Assembly: GCF_900115115.1 (NCBI RefSeq) | Contig: NZ_FOVI01000001.1 | Coordinates: 266,606-330,605 of the forward strand | Length of the DNA: 64,000 bases | Source of the DNA: Paenimyroides ummariense | GTDB lineage: Bacteria > Bacteroidota > Bacteroidia > Flavobacteriales > Flavobacteriaceae | Direction: 5' to 3' | Shown here: positions 46,083 through 54,887 of the stretch, in pieces | Layout of the letters: every line of letters starts with the position of its first letter | Position numbering within the stretch: position 1 is the first letter of the stretch | The notes under the pieces: model-generated | What the model was told of the DNA's origin: nothing | What the model saw: only the letters and a program-made list of their open reading frames with translations | The model's database searches: none | Translations under genes and position numbers: made by a program

Positions 46083-46417
46083 TGGCTAACAACACATCTA
46101 CAATTAAAATAAACGTATCGGTTGACGAAAATAAAGTTCCTGATGATATTAGATGGACAGCAACCGACGGCGGTATAGAAAACGAACAAGCAAAGGCAAT
46201 GTTGCTATCAATTTGGGACAGTAAAGTGCAGGAAACACTACGAATTGATTTATGGACGAAAGAAATGCCGGTTGACGAAATGAAGGTGTTTTTTCACCAG
46301 ACTTTAGTGGCAATGGCTGATACCTTTGAACGTGCTACCGATGATAAAAAAATGAGCGATACTATGCGCGATTTTTGTGCTTATTTTGCCGAAAAATTAG
46401 AACTTCACAAAAAGTAA
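46082..46417 (+). CDS. gldC: Gliding motility protein GldC
   Basis: 111 aa, no signal peptide. STIKINVSVDENKVPDDIRWTATDGG and LWTKEMPVDEMKVFFHQTL are typical GldC. In F. johnsoniae GldC improves gliding but is not essential. It starts on the last base of the gldB stop codon, and the small membrane protein at 46434 follows after 16 bases. Confidence 0.94.
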   Translation: MANNTSTIKINVSVDENKVPDDIRWTATDGGIENEQAKAMLLSIWDSKVQETLRIDLWTKEMPVDEMKVFFHQTLVAMADTFERATDDKKMSDTMRDFCAYFAEKLELHKK

Positions 46418-46433
46418 GATCCATAAAGCAATT

Positions 46434-46721
46434 ATGAAGAATCCGCCTTTTAAAATGAAACTTTCGCAGATTGTTTTCATTATAAGCGTATTTACAACTA
46501 TTTACTGGCTGGTTGCGTTTAACACAAACGTTTACCGTTATGCATTTACAGGAGCCATTTTCGATATGACTTCTTTCTTGCTTATGATTAGTTTATATGT
46601 GTTGCCTGTTTTAATAATTGCATTGATTTTACGTTTAAAACAAAGAACTCCTATATTACATTACGTTAGTTTAGGACTTCTTTTAATACTATTGATTTTA
46701 ATATTTGCTGTTTATCAGTAA
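46434..46721 (+). CDS. Small integral membrane protein, unknown
   Basis: 95 aa with three hydrophobic helices (IVFIISVFTTIYWLVAF, MTSFLLMISLYVLPVLIIALIL, YVSLGLLLILLILIFAVY). No family is recognised. The position 16 bases after gldC suggests co-transcription with gldBC, and rpe begins after its own promoter 80 bases later. Confidence 0.65.
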   Translation: MKNPPFKMKLSQIVFIISVFTTIYWLVAFNTNVYRYAFTGAIFDMTSFLLMISLYVLPVLIIALILRLKQRTPILHYVSLGLLLILLILIFAVYQ

Positions 46722-46775
46722 TTATTTTTAGTTTTTTTTATAAAATACTTCAATTTTCGGGTAAAAATAACTTTG

Positions 46776-46783
46776 TATCTTTG
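46776..46783 (+). promoter_or_regulatory. -7 promoter element of rpe
   Basis: TATCTTTG matches TAnnTTTG, 18 bases before ATG 46802. It also rules against the longer frame beginning at 46781. Confidence 0.55.
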
Positions 46784-46801
46784 CACAAACAACACACAAC
46801 A

Positions 46802-47464
46802 ATGAAAAATACATTAATTGCGCCTTCGGTTCTTGCAGCCGATTTTGCAAACTTACAACGCGATGTTGAAATGATTAACAACAGCGCTGCCGACTGGTTT
46901 CATATTGATATTATGGACGGCGTTTTTGTCCCAAACATCTCTTTTGGAATGCCGGTTTTGGCTGCCATTAACAAACACGCAAAAAAAACGATCGATGTAC
47001 ATTTAATGATTGTTGATCCTGATCGATACATTGAAACTTTTAAGAATTTGGGTGCCGATATTTTAACGGTTCATTACGAAGCTTGCACACATTTACACCG
47101 CTCGTTACAAGCCATTAAAGCTGCGGGAATGAAAGCAGGTGTTGCCATTAATCCGCACACAAATGTTGCTTTGTTAGAGGATGTAATCAACGATATTGAT
47201 TTGGTTTGTATTATGAGTGTGAATCCTGGTTTTGGCGGACAATCATTCATTGAAAACACGTATAAAAAAGTACAACAGCTTAAAGAAATTATTGTTAGAA
47301 ACAATGCTACAACTTTAATTGAAATTGATGGTGGTGTTACCGATAAAAACGCTGCCAATTTAGTAAAAGCAGGTGCCGATGTTTTAGTTGCCGGCAGTTT
47401 TGTGTTTACTGCACAAGATCCGATAGCAACGATAGAGAATTTAAAGAAAATTACTTCTATATAA
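46802..47464 (+). CDS. rpe: Ribulose-phosphate 3-epimerase
   Basis: 220 aa from ATG 46802, the standard length. Motifs: LIAPSVLAADFANL, WFHIDIMDGVFVPNISFG, VHLMIVDPDRYI, SVNPGFGGQSFI and EIDGGVTDKNA, covering metal-binding His and Asp residues of the TIM barrel. It interconverts ribulose-5-P and xylulose-5-P in the pentose phosphate pathway. Monocistronic, with a promoter and terminator of its own. Confidence 0.97.
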   Translation: MKNTLIAPSVLAADFANLQRDVEMINNSAADWFHIDIMDGVFVPNISFGMPVLAAINKHAKKTIDVHLMIVDPDRYIETFKNLGADILTVHYEACTHLHRSLQAIKAAGMKAGVAINPHTNVALLEDVINDIDLVCIMSVNPGFGGQSFIENTYKKVQQLKEIIVRNNATTLIEIDGGVTDKNAANLVKAGADVLVAGSFVFTAQDPIATIENLKKITSI

Positions 47465-47465
47465 C

Positions 47466-47496
47466 AAAAAAGACTTCCTATTCGGAAGTCTTTTTT
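47466..47496. terminator. Bidirectional terminator between rpe and the TonB-dependent receptor gene
   Basis: AAAAAAGACTTCC - TATTC - GGAAGTCTTTTTT, perfect 13-bp arms. The right arm also codes the last residues of the receptor (stop at 47478). Confidence 0.9.
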
Positions 47497-49364
47497 AAAT
47501 TTAAACGGTAGTTTACACCCAGCTGTATCCAGCGACTTGGCATAGGTACAGCGGCAACTTCTTTATACGTACTGTTGAATATATTGGTTGCTTGTGTATA
47601 AATTTGGAACGATGGAAACTGATACATCAATCGTAAATCTGATACAAAATAACCATCGTTTAATTCACGTTTTAAATATCGGTTTTGAAACTGAATTCCA
47701 AAATCATTTATCGTGTAGTTAATTCCTGCAATTGCCTGATGTTTCAAACTTTCAATAGTATATTTTGAAATGATTTCGCTTGCAGCATCTTGTTTTTTCG
47801 GACTTAAATATTGATAGCTTAACGAATAGCCTAATTTTTGATTCACTGCAATTTGAATATCCTGATTGTATCGAACATTCAACCCTCGCATTACTTGGTT
47901 ACCTAAATTTTGCGGTTGGTATGGAACATCGGTAGAAACCCTTGTCCAATCAATAAAATCAGAAATATTCCGCTCAAAAACACTCGCAGCAAATCGTTTG
48001 TTTTGTTTGGTATAATTCACTCCAACTTCGTACTGCCAAGCGGCTTCGGGTTTTAAATCGGGGTTACCAATATTCCCGGGTCTTTGATTTACATATAAAT
48101 CGGTAAACGATGGAATACGCTGACTACTACCAATACTTGCCTGAACTTTCCAATCGTTATTCAAAAGATAAGCCACATCGACACCCGGATACCACTGAAA
48201 ACCGTAATCCGTATTATAATTCCAGTAAGCTCCAACATTCACAAGCAATTTTTCGAAAAAAGTATTTTTATATTCTGCAAACCAACCATGATTTTTACGG
48301 TCGTGCTCACCAAGATTAGAGCTGTTAATATCTTCCAAACGCATTTCGTATCCTACACCGAAATCTCCGATAGTTGATGTATAAACACCGTTCAATTCAA
48401 ACATAAATGCATTAGAATAATGTAACGAACGCGCTCTGCTTAAATCGTTACGGTAAAAACGGTAATCGTCTTCGTTGTAGCGGTTGCTAATACGTGGTTT
48501 AATGATCAAATTATCAGTAATTCGGTGATTGCTGCCAACACTCAACATTAAAGTCTGTACAATTTCGTACGATTCCTTATCATGCGGAGCTGCATAATAT
48601 CCGTTAGCTCCAAATTCGTTATCCAAGTAACCACCCATCCAATTTACCGAATTATTATCGTTCAAGAGAACATTTCCCTGATACATGGTTTTCAAGTTTT
48701 TTGCCGCCGTGTTATAACGTTGCCCGTTGGTTTCCTCTTTGCTAATACTAACCAAATGATTCACTTTTCCTGTGTTGATACCTGCCGTTGCTTGTAAACC
48801 GCCGCCTGCATACATTCCGCTACCATCACCCGCGTCTTTATTTTTAAACGAGCTTCCGCCATACGCATGCAGTTGTAAAAAGTTGTTAGTCTGCGTTTTT
48901 GTAACGATATTTATAGCACCGGTTAAAGCATTGATTCCATAAATACGCGCAGCCGGACCTTTTAAAACTTCGATTCGTTCAATAGCTTCCAAAGGAATTG
49001 GCAGGTTCATAGAGTGATGTGCCGTTTGTGCATCGCCCATTTTAACGCCGTTCCACAATACCATTGTTTGTTCGAACGATCCACCGTCGATACTGATATC
49101 TGCCTGCGAACCAAACGGACCTCGCTGACGAATATCAACTCCGCTAACATAAGCCAACACTTCGTTTATCGACGAAACCGGTAGTTTTTTGATATCTTCT
49201 TTTGTTATAACCTGAATATTTCGTGTTGATTGCTGAAAAGGTATCTGCATACGGTTTTCATAAATAATCAGCTCATCTAATTCGGCTATTGAATCATTTA
49301 CAACCTGCGCTTTTCCAACAAAAGGAACAACAAGCAAAGCCAACAAAACGTATTTGTTTTTCAT
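47478..49364 (-). CDS. TonB-dependent receptor (BtuB-sized)
   Basis: 628 aa. A signal peptide (MKNKYVLLALLVVPFVGKAQ) is followed directly by a short TonB-box region (ELDELIIYENR), a plug (NIQVITKEDIKKLPVSSINE, ADISIDGGSFEQTMVLWNGV, ERIEVLKGPAARIYG) and a 22-strand barrel ending NIFNSTYKEVAAVPMPSRW. It lacks a carboxypeptidase-like N-terminal domain. Size and plug resemble BtuB/cobalamin-type receptors, but there is no riboswitch in front of it. It is divergent, across 77 bases, from a MocR-type regulator that probably controls it, so the ligand may be an amino acid or vitamin-like molecule. Confidence 0.9.
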   Translation of the reverse strand: MKNKYVLLALLVVPFVGKAQVVNDSIAELDELIIYENRMQIPFQQSTRNIQVITKEDIKKLPVSSINEVLAYVSGVDIRQRGPFGSQADISIDGGSFEQTMVLWNGVKMGDAQTAHHSMNLPIPLEAIERIEVLKGPAARIYGINALTGAINIVTKTQTNNFLQLHAYGGSSFKNKDAGDGSGMYAGGGLQATAGINTGKVNHLVSISKEETNGQRYNTAAKNLKTMYQGNVLLNDNNSVNWMGGYLDNEFGANGYYAAPHDKESYEIVQTLMLSVGSNHRITDNLIIKPRISNRYNEDDYRFYRNDLSRARSLHYSNAFMFELNGVYTSTIGDFGVGYEMRLEDINSSNLGEHDRKNHGWFAEYKNTFFEKLLVNVGAYWNYNTDYGFQWYPGVDVAYLLNNDWKVQASIGSSQRIPSFTDLYVNQRPGNIGNPDLKPEAAWQYEVGVNYTKQNKRFAASVFERNISDFIDWTRVSTDVPYQPQNLGNQVMRGLNVRYNQDIQIAVNQKLGYSLSYQYLSPKKQDAASEIISKYTIESLKHQAIAGINYTINDFGIQFQNRYLKRELNDGYFVSDLRLMYQFPSFQIYTQATNIFNSTYKEVAAVPMPSRWIQLGVNYRLNLKKTSE

Positions 49365-49441
49365 TTTAAAATTGATTTTTTAATAAAACAGTGCAAAAGT
49401 CGTAACTTGCCGGACGATTTAAATAGTCCACTTTTAAAACA

Positions 49442-50929
49442 ATGAATAGTCCGGCTGAAGATATTTTGCAGAATATTATCTCGATTGATAAAAACAACAC
49501 CACCGCAGTTTATGTACAAATTGCGCAACATATTATTAATGCGGTTCAGCGCGGATATTTTTCGGTGGGAACTTTATTACCCGGAACTAGAAGTTTAAGC
49601 AATTTACTTAAGATCCACAGAAATACTGCGGTTGCTGTTTACGATGAATTGGCATCGCAAGGTTGGGTAGAGATTGTTCCGAATAAAGGAACTTTTGTTT
49701 TAAATCCGATCAGACAAAAACCGATTGTTGGCAATTTTAATGAACTGAAAAACGAAGAATATCCAACCAAAACAGGTTTTAATTTTTACGAAAGTGTGCA
49801 TTTGGCATCGCCTTATGAAAAAGTTGAAACCACTTATACCTTTAACGACGGACAAACCGACATTCGCCTGCATACCGACAAACAATACAATCGCTGGTAC
49901 AATGCGGCTTTAAAACGTACATCGATCATTAAAAAATGGAATACTTTTTTGTTTGATCAATCATCGTTTTTAAACACGCAATTGTGCAATTATTTAAACG
50001 CCACCCGCAACTTACATATTGCACCTAAAAATTTACTAACCACCCGCAGTACCGAAATGAATCTGTATTTGGTAGCGCAACTTTTGTTAAAACCCAACGA
50101 TGTGGTTTTGGTAGGAACTTTAAGTAATTTTGCCGTCAACATGATTTTTCATCAGGCAAAAGCCAATATAAAAACCATTCCTGTTGATGAAAACGGACTG
50201 GATGTTTCGTTCATTAAAAAAAACTTCACAAAAAACAGTGTTCGCTGTGTGTATTGCACGCCGCAACGCCACTACCCTACCACCAGCAGTTTAAGTGCCC
50301 AACGCAGATTACAGTTGGTGCAGTTGGCTAAAGAATATGGTTTTGCAATTATTGAAGACGATTTTGATTTCGATTTTCAGTTTGATGCCACGCCCATGCC
50401 GCCCATGGCAAGTGCCGATACCAACGGACTGATTATTTATCTTGGGAAAGTTGGTCAGGCGTTGTTTCCGGCTTTTGAAACAGGTTTTATTGTGGCGCCC
50501 GTAAACTTAATTACCGAAGTTAAAAATTATTACCGAATGATTGATCCGCAGGGCGATTTAATTAAAGAACAAATTTTGGCAGAAGTAATTCACGAAGGCG
50601 AAATGCACCGCCAGGTTAAAAAGAAAATCTTACTGTACAAAGCTCGGCGCGATGCTATGTGTTCTGCTTTAAAAAACACTTTCGGCGATTTAATCAGTTT
50701 TAATAAACCCAATGGTGGTCTGGCTTTGTTTATTCAATTTAATAAACCTATTTCGCTCGTAAAATTATCAGAACAAATTTCAAAATACAATGTTACGTTG
50801 CCAAAACACCTGTTATATCAAACCAAAAATATGTGTGGAATTCGGTTGGGATTTGGTCATTTGAATATTGATGAAATCAATCATACCATTGAAATGCTTA
50901 AAAAAGCTTATGATGATTTAGATCCATAA
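49442..50929 (+). CDS. MocR-type regulator (GntR wHTH + aminotransferase-like domain) lacking the PLP lysine
   Basis: 495 aa. Residues about 15-90 form a GntR winged helix (VYVQIAQHIINAVQRGYFSVGTLLPGTRSL). Residues about 130-490 have the fold I aminotransferase scaffold (RRLQLVQLAKEYGFAIIEDDFDF, LIIYLGKVGQALFP). At the Schiff-base Lys position there is Gln339 (GKVGQALFP), at the phosphate Arg position Glu346, and at the Tyr that contacts PLP O3' there is Phe308. The spacing between these three (31 and 7) equals that in B. subtilis GabR (Tyr281, Lys312, Arg319). PLP is therefore unlikely to bind in the normal way. It probably regulates itself and the divergent TonB-dependent receptor in response to another ligand. 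Confidence 0.88.
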   Translation: MNSPAEDILQNIISIDKNNTTAVYVQIAQHIINAVQRGYFSVGTLLPGTRSLSNLLKIHRNTAVAVYDELASQGWVEIVPNKGTFVLNPIRQKPIVGNFNELKNEEYPTKTGFNFYESVHLASPYEKVETTYTFNDGQTDIRLHTDKQYNRWYNAALKRTSIIKKWNTFLFDQSSFLNTQLCNYLNATRNLHIAPKNLLTTRSTEMNLYLVAQLLLKPNDVVLVGTLSNFAVNMIFHQAKANIKTIPVDENGLDVSFIKKNFTKNSVRCVYCTPQRHYPTTSSLSAQRRLQLVQLAKEYGFAIIEDDFDFDFQFDATPMPPMASADTNGLIIYLGKVGQALFPAFETGFIVAPVNLITEVKNYYRMIDPQGDLIKEQILAEVIHEGEMHRQVKKKILLYKARRDAMCSALKNTFGDLISFNKPNGGLALFIQFNKPISLVKLSEQISKYNVTLPKHLLYQTKNMCGIRLGFGHLNIDEINHTIEMLKKAYDDLDP

Positions 50930-51008
50930 GTAAAATAAATTCATCTTAAATTAACTTCTTATTTCTTTACAAAAATCTGTATCTTTAAAATAACTAATTA
51001 AAATTGAT

Positions 51009-52286
51009 ATGGGTTTATATGAGCAAATTGCAGAAGAAGGACTGCGTTTAGCATCAGAAATGGGTGTTTTTGGGAGAAATAATTCAACAGATTTCACATA
51101 TAATTATTTTCAGAACCAGCTAAAACAAGTGAAAGACTTTGAAGTTATGAGTTTTGAAGAAGTTGGAGTTGATACGGAAAATCCTTCCTTAAAAAAACAA
51201 TTCCTTTTAAACATTATCTACAAACAGTTGCCGTACGATATTAATTTGTTTGTGGTTGAAAGCAATGTTTTAGATTTGGACAATTACGCCCGCATTAATT
51301 ATATCGATGAAAACGATGTGCAGCTGGCAAAATTAGAATCGTTTTATTTGGAATCGTCTATGTATTTTTCCACAAATATTTTAGAAAGTTTTCATTTACA
51401 GCTAAAAGTGCTAACCGCGTTAATTCCTAACCCAACCGTTTTGGTCGATTTTATGCCGGCGCGTTTACTATCGGGTCAGTGGGCTGTGTTTTCGTCAAAA
51501 TTGATCACACCGCCATCGCCACATTACATTTACACCATTCACGGCGTTTTCGATGAAGTTGATGGCGAAAAAGTGTATTGGTTGCACACACATGGATTGC
51601 ATCGTTGCGGGTCAGTGGAATTGGAAATGATCGATATTAAAAACGGCGTAAACGAACTAAATGGACTGTTAGACGCCATGGTTTCTAAATTTATCTACGA
51701 ACCGGCTAACGAAAACGAACCTTTTAACATTGGATACATTGGCTACGATTTAAATTTTTCGTGGGTTCGCTGGGAAGAAATGGTGGGGCAATATCCTGCC
51801 GAAATTCCAGGCGGTTTGCAGGAACGTTCTCCCGAACAAGAAAATTATGGTCCGTGCGGAATCGTGTATTTATTAGAAAATGACGAACTTTATCCGCCCG
51901 ATGTGTTGGCTGAAGATTTAAAGGAAAATCCGGTATATTTTATTAAGAACGAAGAAACCGAACGTATGTCTGCATTGGCTTACGAACAGTATCACTATTA
52001 CAAAAAGGTATTTCAGCAGCATAATGGTGATGAAAATTGGCGTTTTCTTATAAAATTGGGATTACCTATTGATGAAGGCGAAGGAAATGAACATTTGTGG
52101 TTTGATGTAACCGATATTAATGACGATGATACAATGAATGTAATTTTACTGAATCAGCCATATCAGATCGAAAAATACAACCAGAACGATGCGTTGGTTT
52201 TACCAATTGAACATTTAACAGACTGGCTAATTTACGGACCAGAAAAGAATTATACACCCGATAGTATTTACGAATTATTTACTTAA
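51009..52286 (+). CDS. DUF4026 / DUF2314-type cytoplasmic protein
   Basis: 425 aa, acidic, no signal peptide. The N-terminal two thirds (NIIYKQLPYDINLFVVESN, VDFMPARLLSGQWAVFSS, VYWLHTHGLHRCGSVELEMID) look like DUF4026. The last 70 residues (EHLWFDVTDINDDDTMNVILLNQPYQI ... TDWLIYGP) resemble DUF2314, a domain often found beside it. The family occurs in many bacteria without a known function. Monocistronic; a repeat element lies downstream. Confidence 0.7.
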   Translation: MGLYEQIAEEGLRLASEMGVFGRNNSTDFTYNYFQNQLKQVKDFEVMSFEEVGVDTENPSLKKQFLLNIIYKQLPYDINLFVVESNVLDLDNYARINYIDENDVQLAKLESFYLESSMYFSTNILESFHLQLKVLTALIPNPTVLVDFMPARLLSGQWAVFSSKLITPPSPHYIYTIHGVFDEVDGEKVYWLHTHGLHRCGSVELEMIDIKNGVNELNGLLDAMVSKFIYEPANENEPFNIGYIGYDLNFSWVRWEEMVGQYPAEIPGGLQERSPEQENYGPCGIVYLLENDELYPPDVLAEDLKENPVYFIKNEETERMSALAYEQYHYYKKVFQQHNGDENWRFLIKLGLPIDEGEGNEHLWFDVTDINDDDTMNVILLNQPYQIEKYNQNDALVLPIEHLTDWLIYGPEKNYTPDSIYELFT

Positions 52287-52303
52287 TAAGTGTAACAATA
52301 TAG

Positions 52304-52429
52304 TTTCGTCAGTTCGAGTGTTTTTTGTGTAATGAAATGAAGCAAAAAATGTATCGAGAACTTTTTGATTTTGCTTCTCGATAGAATTTTCCTTCGCTTC
52401 TCTACGGAAAATCACTCGAAGTGACGAAA
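52304..52429. repeat. MITE-like non-coding repeat with terminal inverted repeats
   Basis: TTTCGTCAGTTCGAGTG (52304-52320) and CACTCGAAGTGACGAAA (52413-52429) are inverted with one mismatch in 17. Inside are two further hairpins, TATCGAGAA...TTCTCGATA and ATTTTCC...GGAAAAT. I recall very similar GTCGAGTGATTTTCC-type elements scattered in flavobacterial genomes. No ORF is supported inside it. Confidence 0.7.
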
Positions 52430-52457
52430 ACAGCACTTTCAAAACAATAAAAAACAA

Positions 52458-53180
52458 ATGGAACTCACAGTAATTAAACAAGGCGACTTTAAAGTAGATA
52501 AACGTAAAAATTTTGAATATCTAAAACCGAATGACGAAAGCGCAAACATTAAACTTGCCATTCAGCCTTTTTTAATTACTATTGGTTCCGAATTAATTCT
52601 GCTTGATCTTGGCTTGGGATTTTTAGAAAATAACGAATCTGTTATTTTAAAAAGATTGAAAGATCAAAATATAAATCCAAGTAGCATTACCAAAATTCTG
52701 CTTTCACATTTGCATAAAGATCATGCCGATGGTTTGGGATATTTTAATGATAACAAATTTGTTCCAAATTTCCCAGATGCAACAATCTACATTCAAAAAC
52801 GCGAATACGATTTTGCTTTGCAACAAACCGAAAATCCGTCGTACAATATTCCGTTGTTAAATGAATTACAAAATCTATCAAACATTGTCTGGTTGCACGA
52901 TGATGAAGGAGAAATTTCAGCCGAAATCACTTTTAAGGTAACGGCTGGACATTCAAAATTTCATCAGGTTTTCTGGATAAAAGAAAATGAGTCCACGATT
53001 TTTTACGGAGCTGATGATTTGCCTACAACTGGATATCTAAAACGTTCTATTGCCTACAAAACAGACTATGATGGACATAAAGCTATGGAATTTCGCAAAA
53101 TTTGGAAAGAACAGGCTGAAACAGAAAACTGGCAGGTTTTATTTTATCACGATTTAAAAAATCCGGTAGTGCAGTTTTAA
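52458..53180 (+). CDS. MBL-fold metallohydrolase
   Basis: 240 aa. The metal motif HLHKDHADG (HxHxDH form) is at about residue 78, followed by a His in VTAGHSKFHQVF and an Asp in FYGADDLPT, so two metals could bind. No signal peptide. The subgroup is close to generic quorum-quenching-lactonase-like or hydroxyacylglutathione-hydrolase-like enzymes but the substrate is unknown. The last 4 bases overlap the convergent DinB-family gene. Confidence 0.88.
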   Translation: MELTVIKQGDFKVDKRKNFEYLKPNDESANIKLAIQPFLITIGSELILLDLGLGFLENNESVILKRLKDQNINPSSITKILLSHLHKDHADGLGYFNDNKFVPNFPDATIYIQKREYDFALQQTENPSYNIPLLNELQNLSNIVWLHDDEGEISAEITFKVTAGHSKFHQVFWIKENESTIFYGADDLPTTGYLKRSIAYKTDYDGHKAMEFRKIWKEQAETENWQVLFYHDLKNPVVQF

Positions 53181-53722
53181 TTCGTAAGCACTTTTTCCGC
53201 CTGAACAATATGTCTTTTGTTATGATAAATTAAAAACCTAAACGTATCGCCCAACTTCAATTTTATAAGTGTAGTTATACTGATGTTTGTTTTAACTTTA
53301 TTAAGATCAACATCTTTTGCAGCATTTAACAAATCTAACAATTGATTTTGCTGATCAATAAAAACGGTAACCGTAGTTTTAGACAAACTGCTGTGAATTG
53401 GATTCATAGATTTAAACGCCTTCATTTTGTTTAGCTTTTCTTTAGGCAGCATACTTTGCGCAAAATAATTCCCCAGCCAACCACTTTTAAATTCTGTTGT
53501 AGCTTTTGTAGTTGATGTTTCAATACGATTTTTTATTTCGGGCAGATAAAAATTTCCGTACAAATTCAAATGTTCCAAACATTCTAAAACGCTCCAGCTT
53601 TCATTGGTGAATCTTTTGTTTAATTCAGCATCGATTTTTAAAAGCAAAGCTTCCGCAAACGTTAAATGTTCGTGCGTAAGTTCAATTAATTCTTTTATTA
53701 AGTTTTCAGTAGAAATGGTCAT
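53177..53722 (-). CDS. DinB-family protein
   Basis: 181 aa from ATG 53722; an ATG at 53740 would add six residues. WSVLECLEHLNLYGNFYLPEI and the C-terminal FRFLIYHNKRHIVQAEKVL are DinB-superfamily (four-helix bundle) motifs, with His56, His168 and His172 (approximate) placed for metal binding. The family includes metal-dependent thiol transferases. It lies 55 bases downstream of a Crp/Fnr-type regulator on the same strand and may belong to its transcript. Confidence 0.8.
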   Translation of the reverse strand: MTISTENLIKELIELTHEHLTFAEALLLKIDAELNKRFTNESWSVLECLEHLNLYGNFYLPEIKNRIETSTTKATTEFKSGWLGNYFAQSMLPKEKLNKMKAFKSMNPIHSSLSKTTVTVFIDQQNQLLDLLNAAKDVDLNKVKTNISITTLIKLKLGDTFRFLIYHNKRHIVQAEKVLTN

Positions 53723-53777
53723 TGTTCTAATTTTAAGCAAATATCAAACTTTGTAAATCATTAAAAATTGATCGAAA

Positions 53778-54311
53778 TCAAGTTTTTTTCAAACGCGACA
53801 AGGTTTCAGGTTTCATTCTTAAATAATTCGCAATGTGTTTGTTTGGAATTTCCTGAAAAAGCTGCGGACTTCTCTTTAAAACGCGTTCGTAACGTTCTTT
53901 TGGCGATGTTATCAACAAATCCTTTTCACGTTCCATCTGCTGTAAAACCATATCTTCCAAAATAGCGATCCATAACTTTAAATAACTAGGTTCCGAATTT
54001 AAAAACGTTATAAAATCTGCTTTAGAAATCACTTTCACTGTCGATTTTTTTATTGCCTGAATGTAGAAATCAGAAGGTTTTGATGACAAAAATGAATCTA
54101 ATGAAGCAATGATGTTGTTGTGGTATCCAAACCGTATAATCTGCTCTTCGGCATCGTTAATTACATAAATTTTCAGGCTTCCTTCCTTTATAAAATAAAT
54201 ATCGGTATCAATTGTTCCACTTGTCGATAAATATTCGTTTCGATCTAAATGCAGCTCTTTAGTAAACAAATTATTTGCTTCGAATAAACTATAAAGGTCG
54301 GTAACTTTCAT
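53778..54311 (-). CDS. Crp/Fnr-family transcriptional regulator
   Basis: 177 aa. An N-terminal cyclic-nucleotide-binding-like beta-roll (LFTKELHLDRNEYLSTSGTIDTDIYFIKEGSLKIYVI) is followed by a dimerisation helix and a short C-terminal HTH (EIPNKHIANYLRMKPETLSRLKK). No Cys cluster for an iron-sulfur centre is seen, so it is not a classic FNR. This small subfamily is common in Bacteroidota and often sits beside the gene it regulates, here perhaps the DinB gene. It is also one candidate, among others elsewhere, for the palindrome at 40570. Confidence 0.88.
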   Translation of the reverse strand: MKVTDLYSLFEANNLFTKELHLDRNEYLSTSGTIDTDIYFIKEGSLKIYVINDAEEQIIRFGYHNNIIASLDSFLSSKPSDFYIQAIKKSTVKVISKADFITFLNSEPSYLKLWIAILEDMVLQQMEREKDLLITSPKERYERVLKRSPQLFQEIPNKHIANYLRMKPETLSRLKKT

Positions 54312-54397
54312 GCGTTAATTTTGAGAATTAAAAATACTTAAAACCAATCGATTATAAAAATTTATTAAATTTATAGATACTTTTAAATGAATGAGCT

Positions 54398-54886
54398 ATG
54401 GAAACGAACACATTTATTATTAACGAAGAAAATTTGTCTGTCACAATTAACAGGACATTTAAGGCACCGCTTGAAAAAGTTTGGGATGCTTTTACAAACC
54501 ACGAAACGTTGGACAAATGGTGGGCACCAAAACCGTGGAAATGCAGAACCAAACGTCAAAATTTCACGAACGGCGGCGAGTGGCTGTACGCAATGGTTGG
54601 GCCGGAAAACGAAGAACATTACACAATAACTACTTATAAAAATATTGTAGCGAACAGTAGTTTTGGACTTACAGATGCTTTTTGTGATGAAAACGGAGTG
54701 ATTAATAGTGATTTACCAACATCGGAATGGGTATTGAATTTTTCTGAACACGAAAATTCAACCCAGCTTAAAATTGTTGTTAAGCAGATATCGTTAGAAG
54801 ATTTGCAAACACTGATTAACATGGGGTTTCAAGAAGGTTTTGAAGCGACTTTAGAAAGTTTAAGAGCGTTGTTGGAAGGAGAATAA
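54398..54886 (+). CDS. SRPBCC (AHSA1-type) protein
   Basis: 162 aa. FKAPLEKVWDAFTNHETLDKWWAPKPWKC and the closing ENMGFQEGFEATLESL-like block (INMGFQEGFEATLESL) are typical of the AHSA1/SRPBCC ligand-binding fold. Cytoplasmic; it may bind a hydrophobic ligand. These proteins often sit next to regulators, and here the Crp/Fnr gene lies divergent 86 bases away. No specific function is known. Confidence 0.85.
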   Translation: METNTFIINEENLSVTINRTFKAPLEKVWDAFTNHETLDKWWAPKPWKCRTKRQNFTNGGEWLYAMVGPENEEHYTITTYKNIVANSSFGLTDAFCDENGVINSDLPTSEWVLNFSEHENSTQLKIVVKQISLEDLQTLINMGFQEGFEATLESLRALLEGE

Positions 54887-54887
54887 A

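Noticed and set aside
48110..48319. Plus-strand frame inside the TonB-dependent receptor gene
   Set aside because: It is antisense to a conserved barrel segment and has no promoter or homology by sight.
49365..49441. Riboswitch before the TonB-dependent receptor at 47478-49364
   Set aside because: The gap is only 77 bases and shows none of the cobalamin or thiamine riboswitch landmarks, although the receptor is BtuB-sized.
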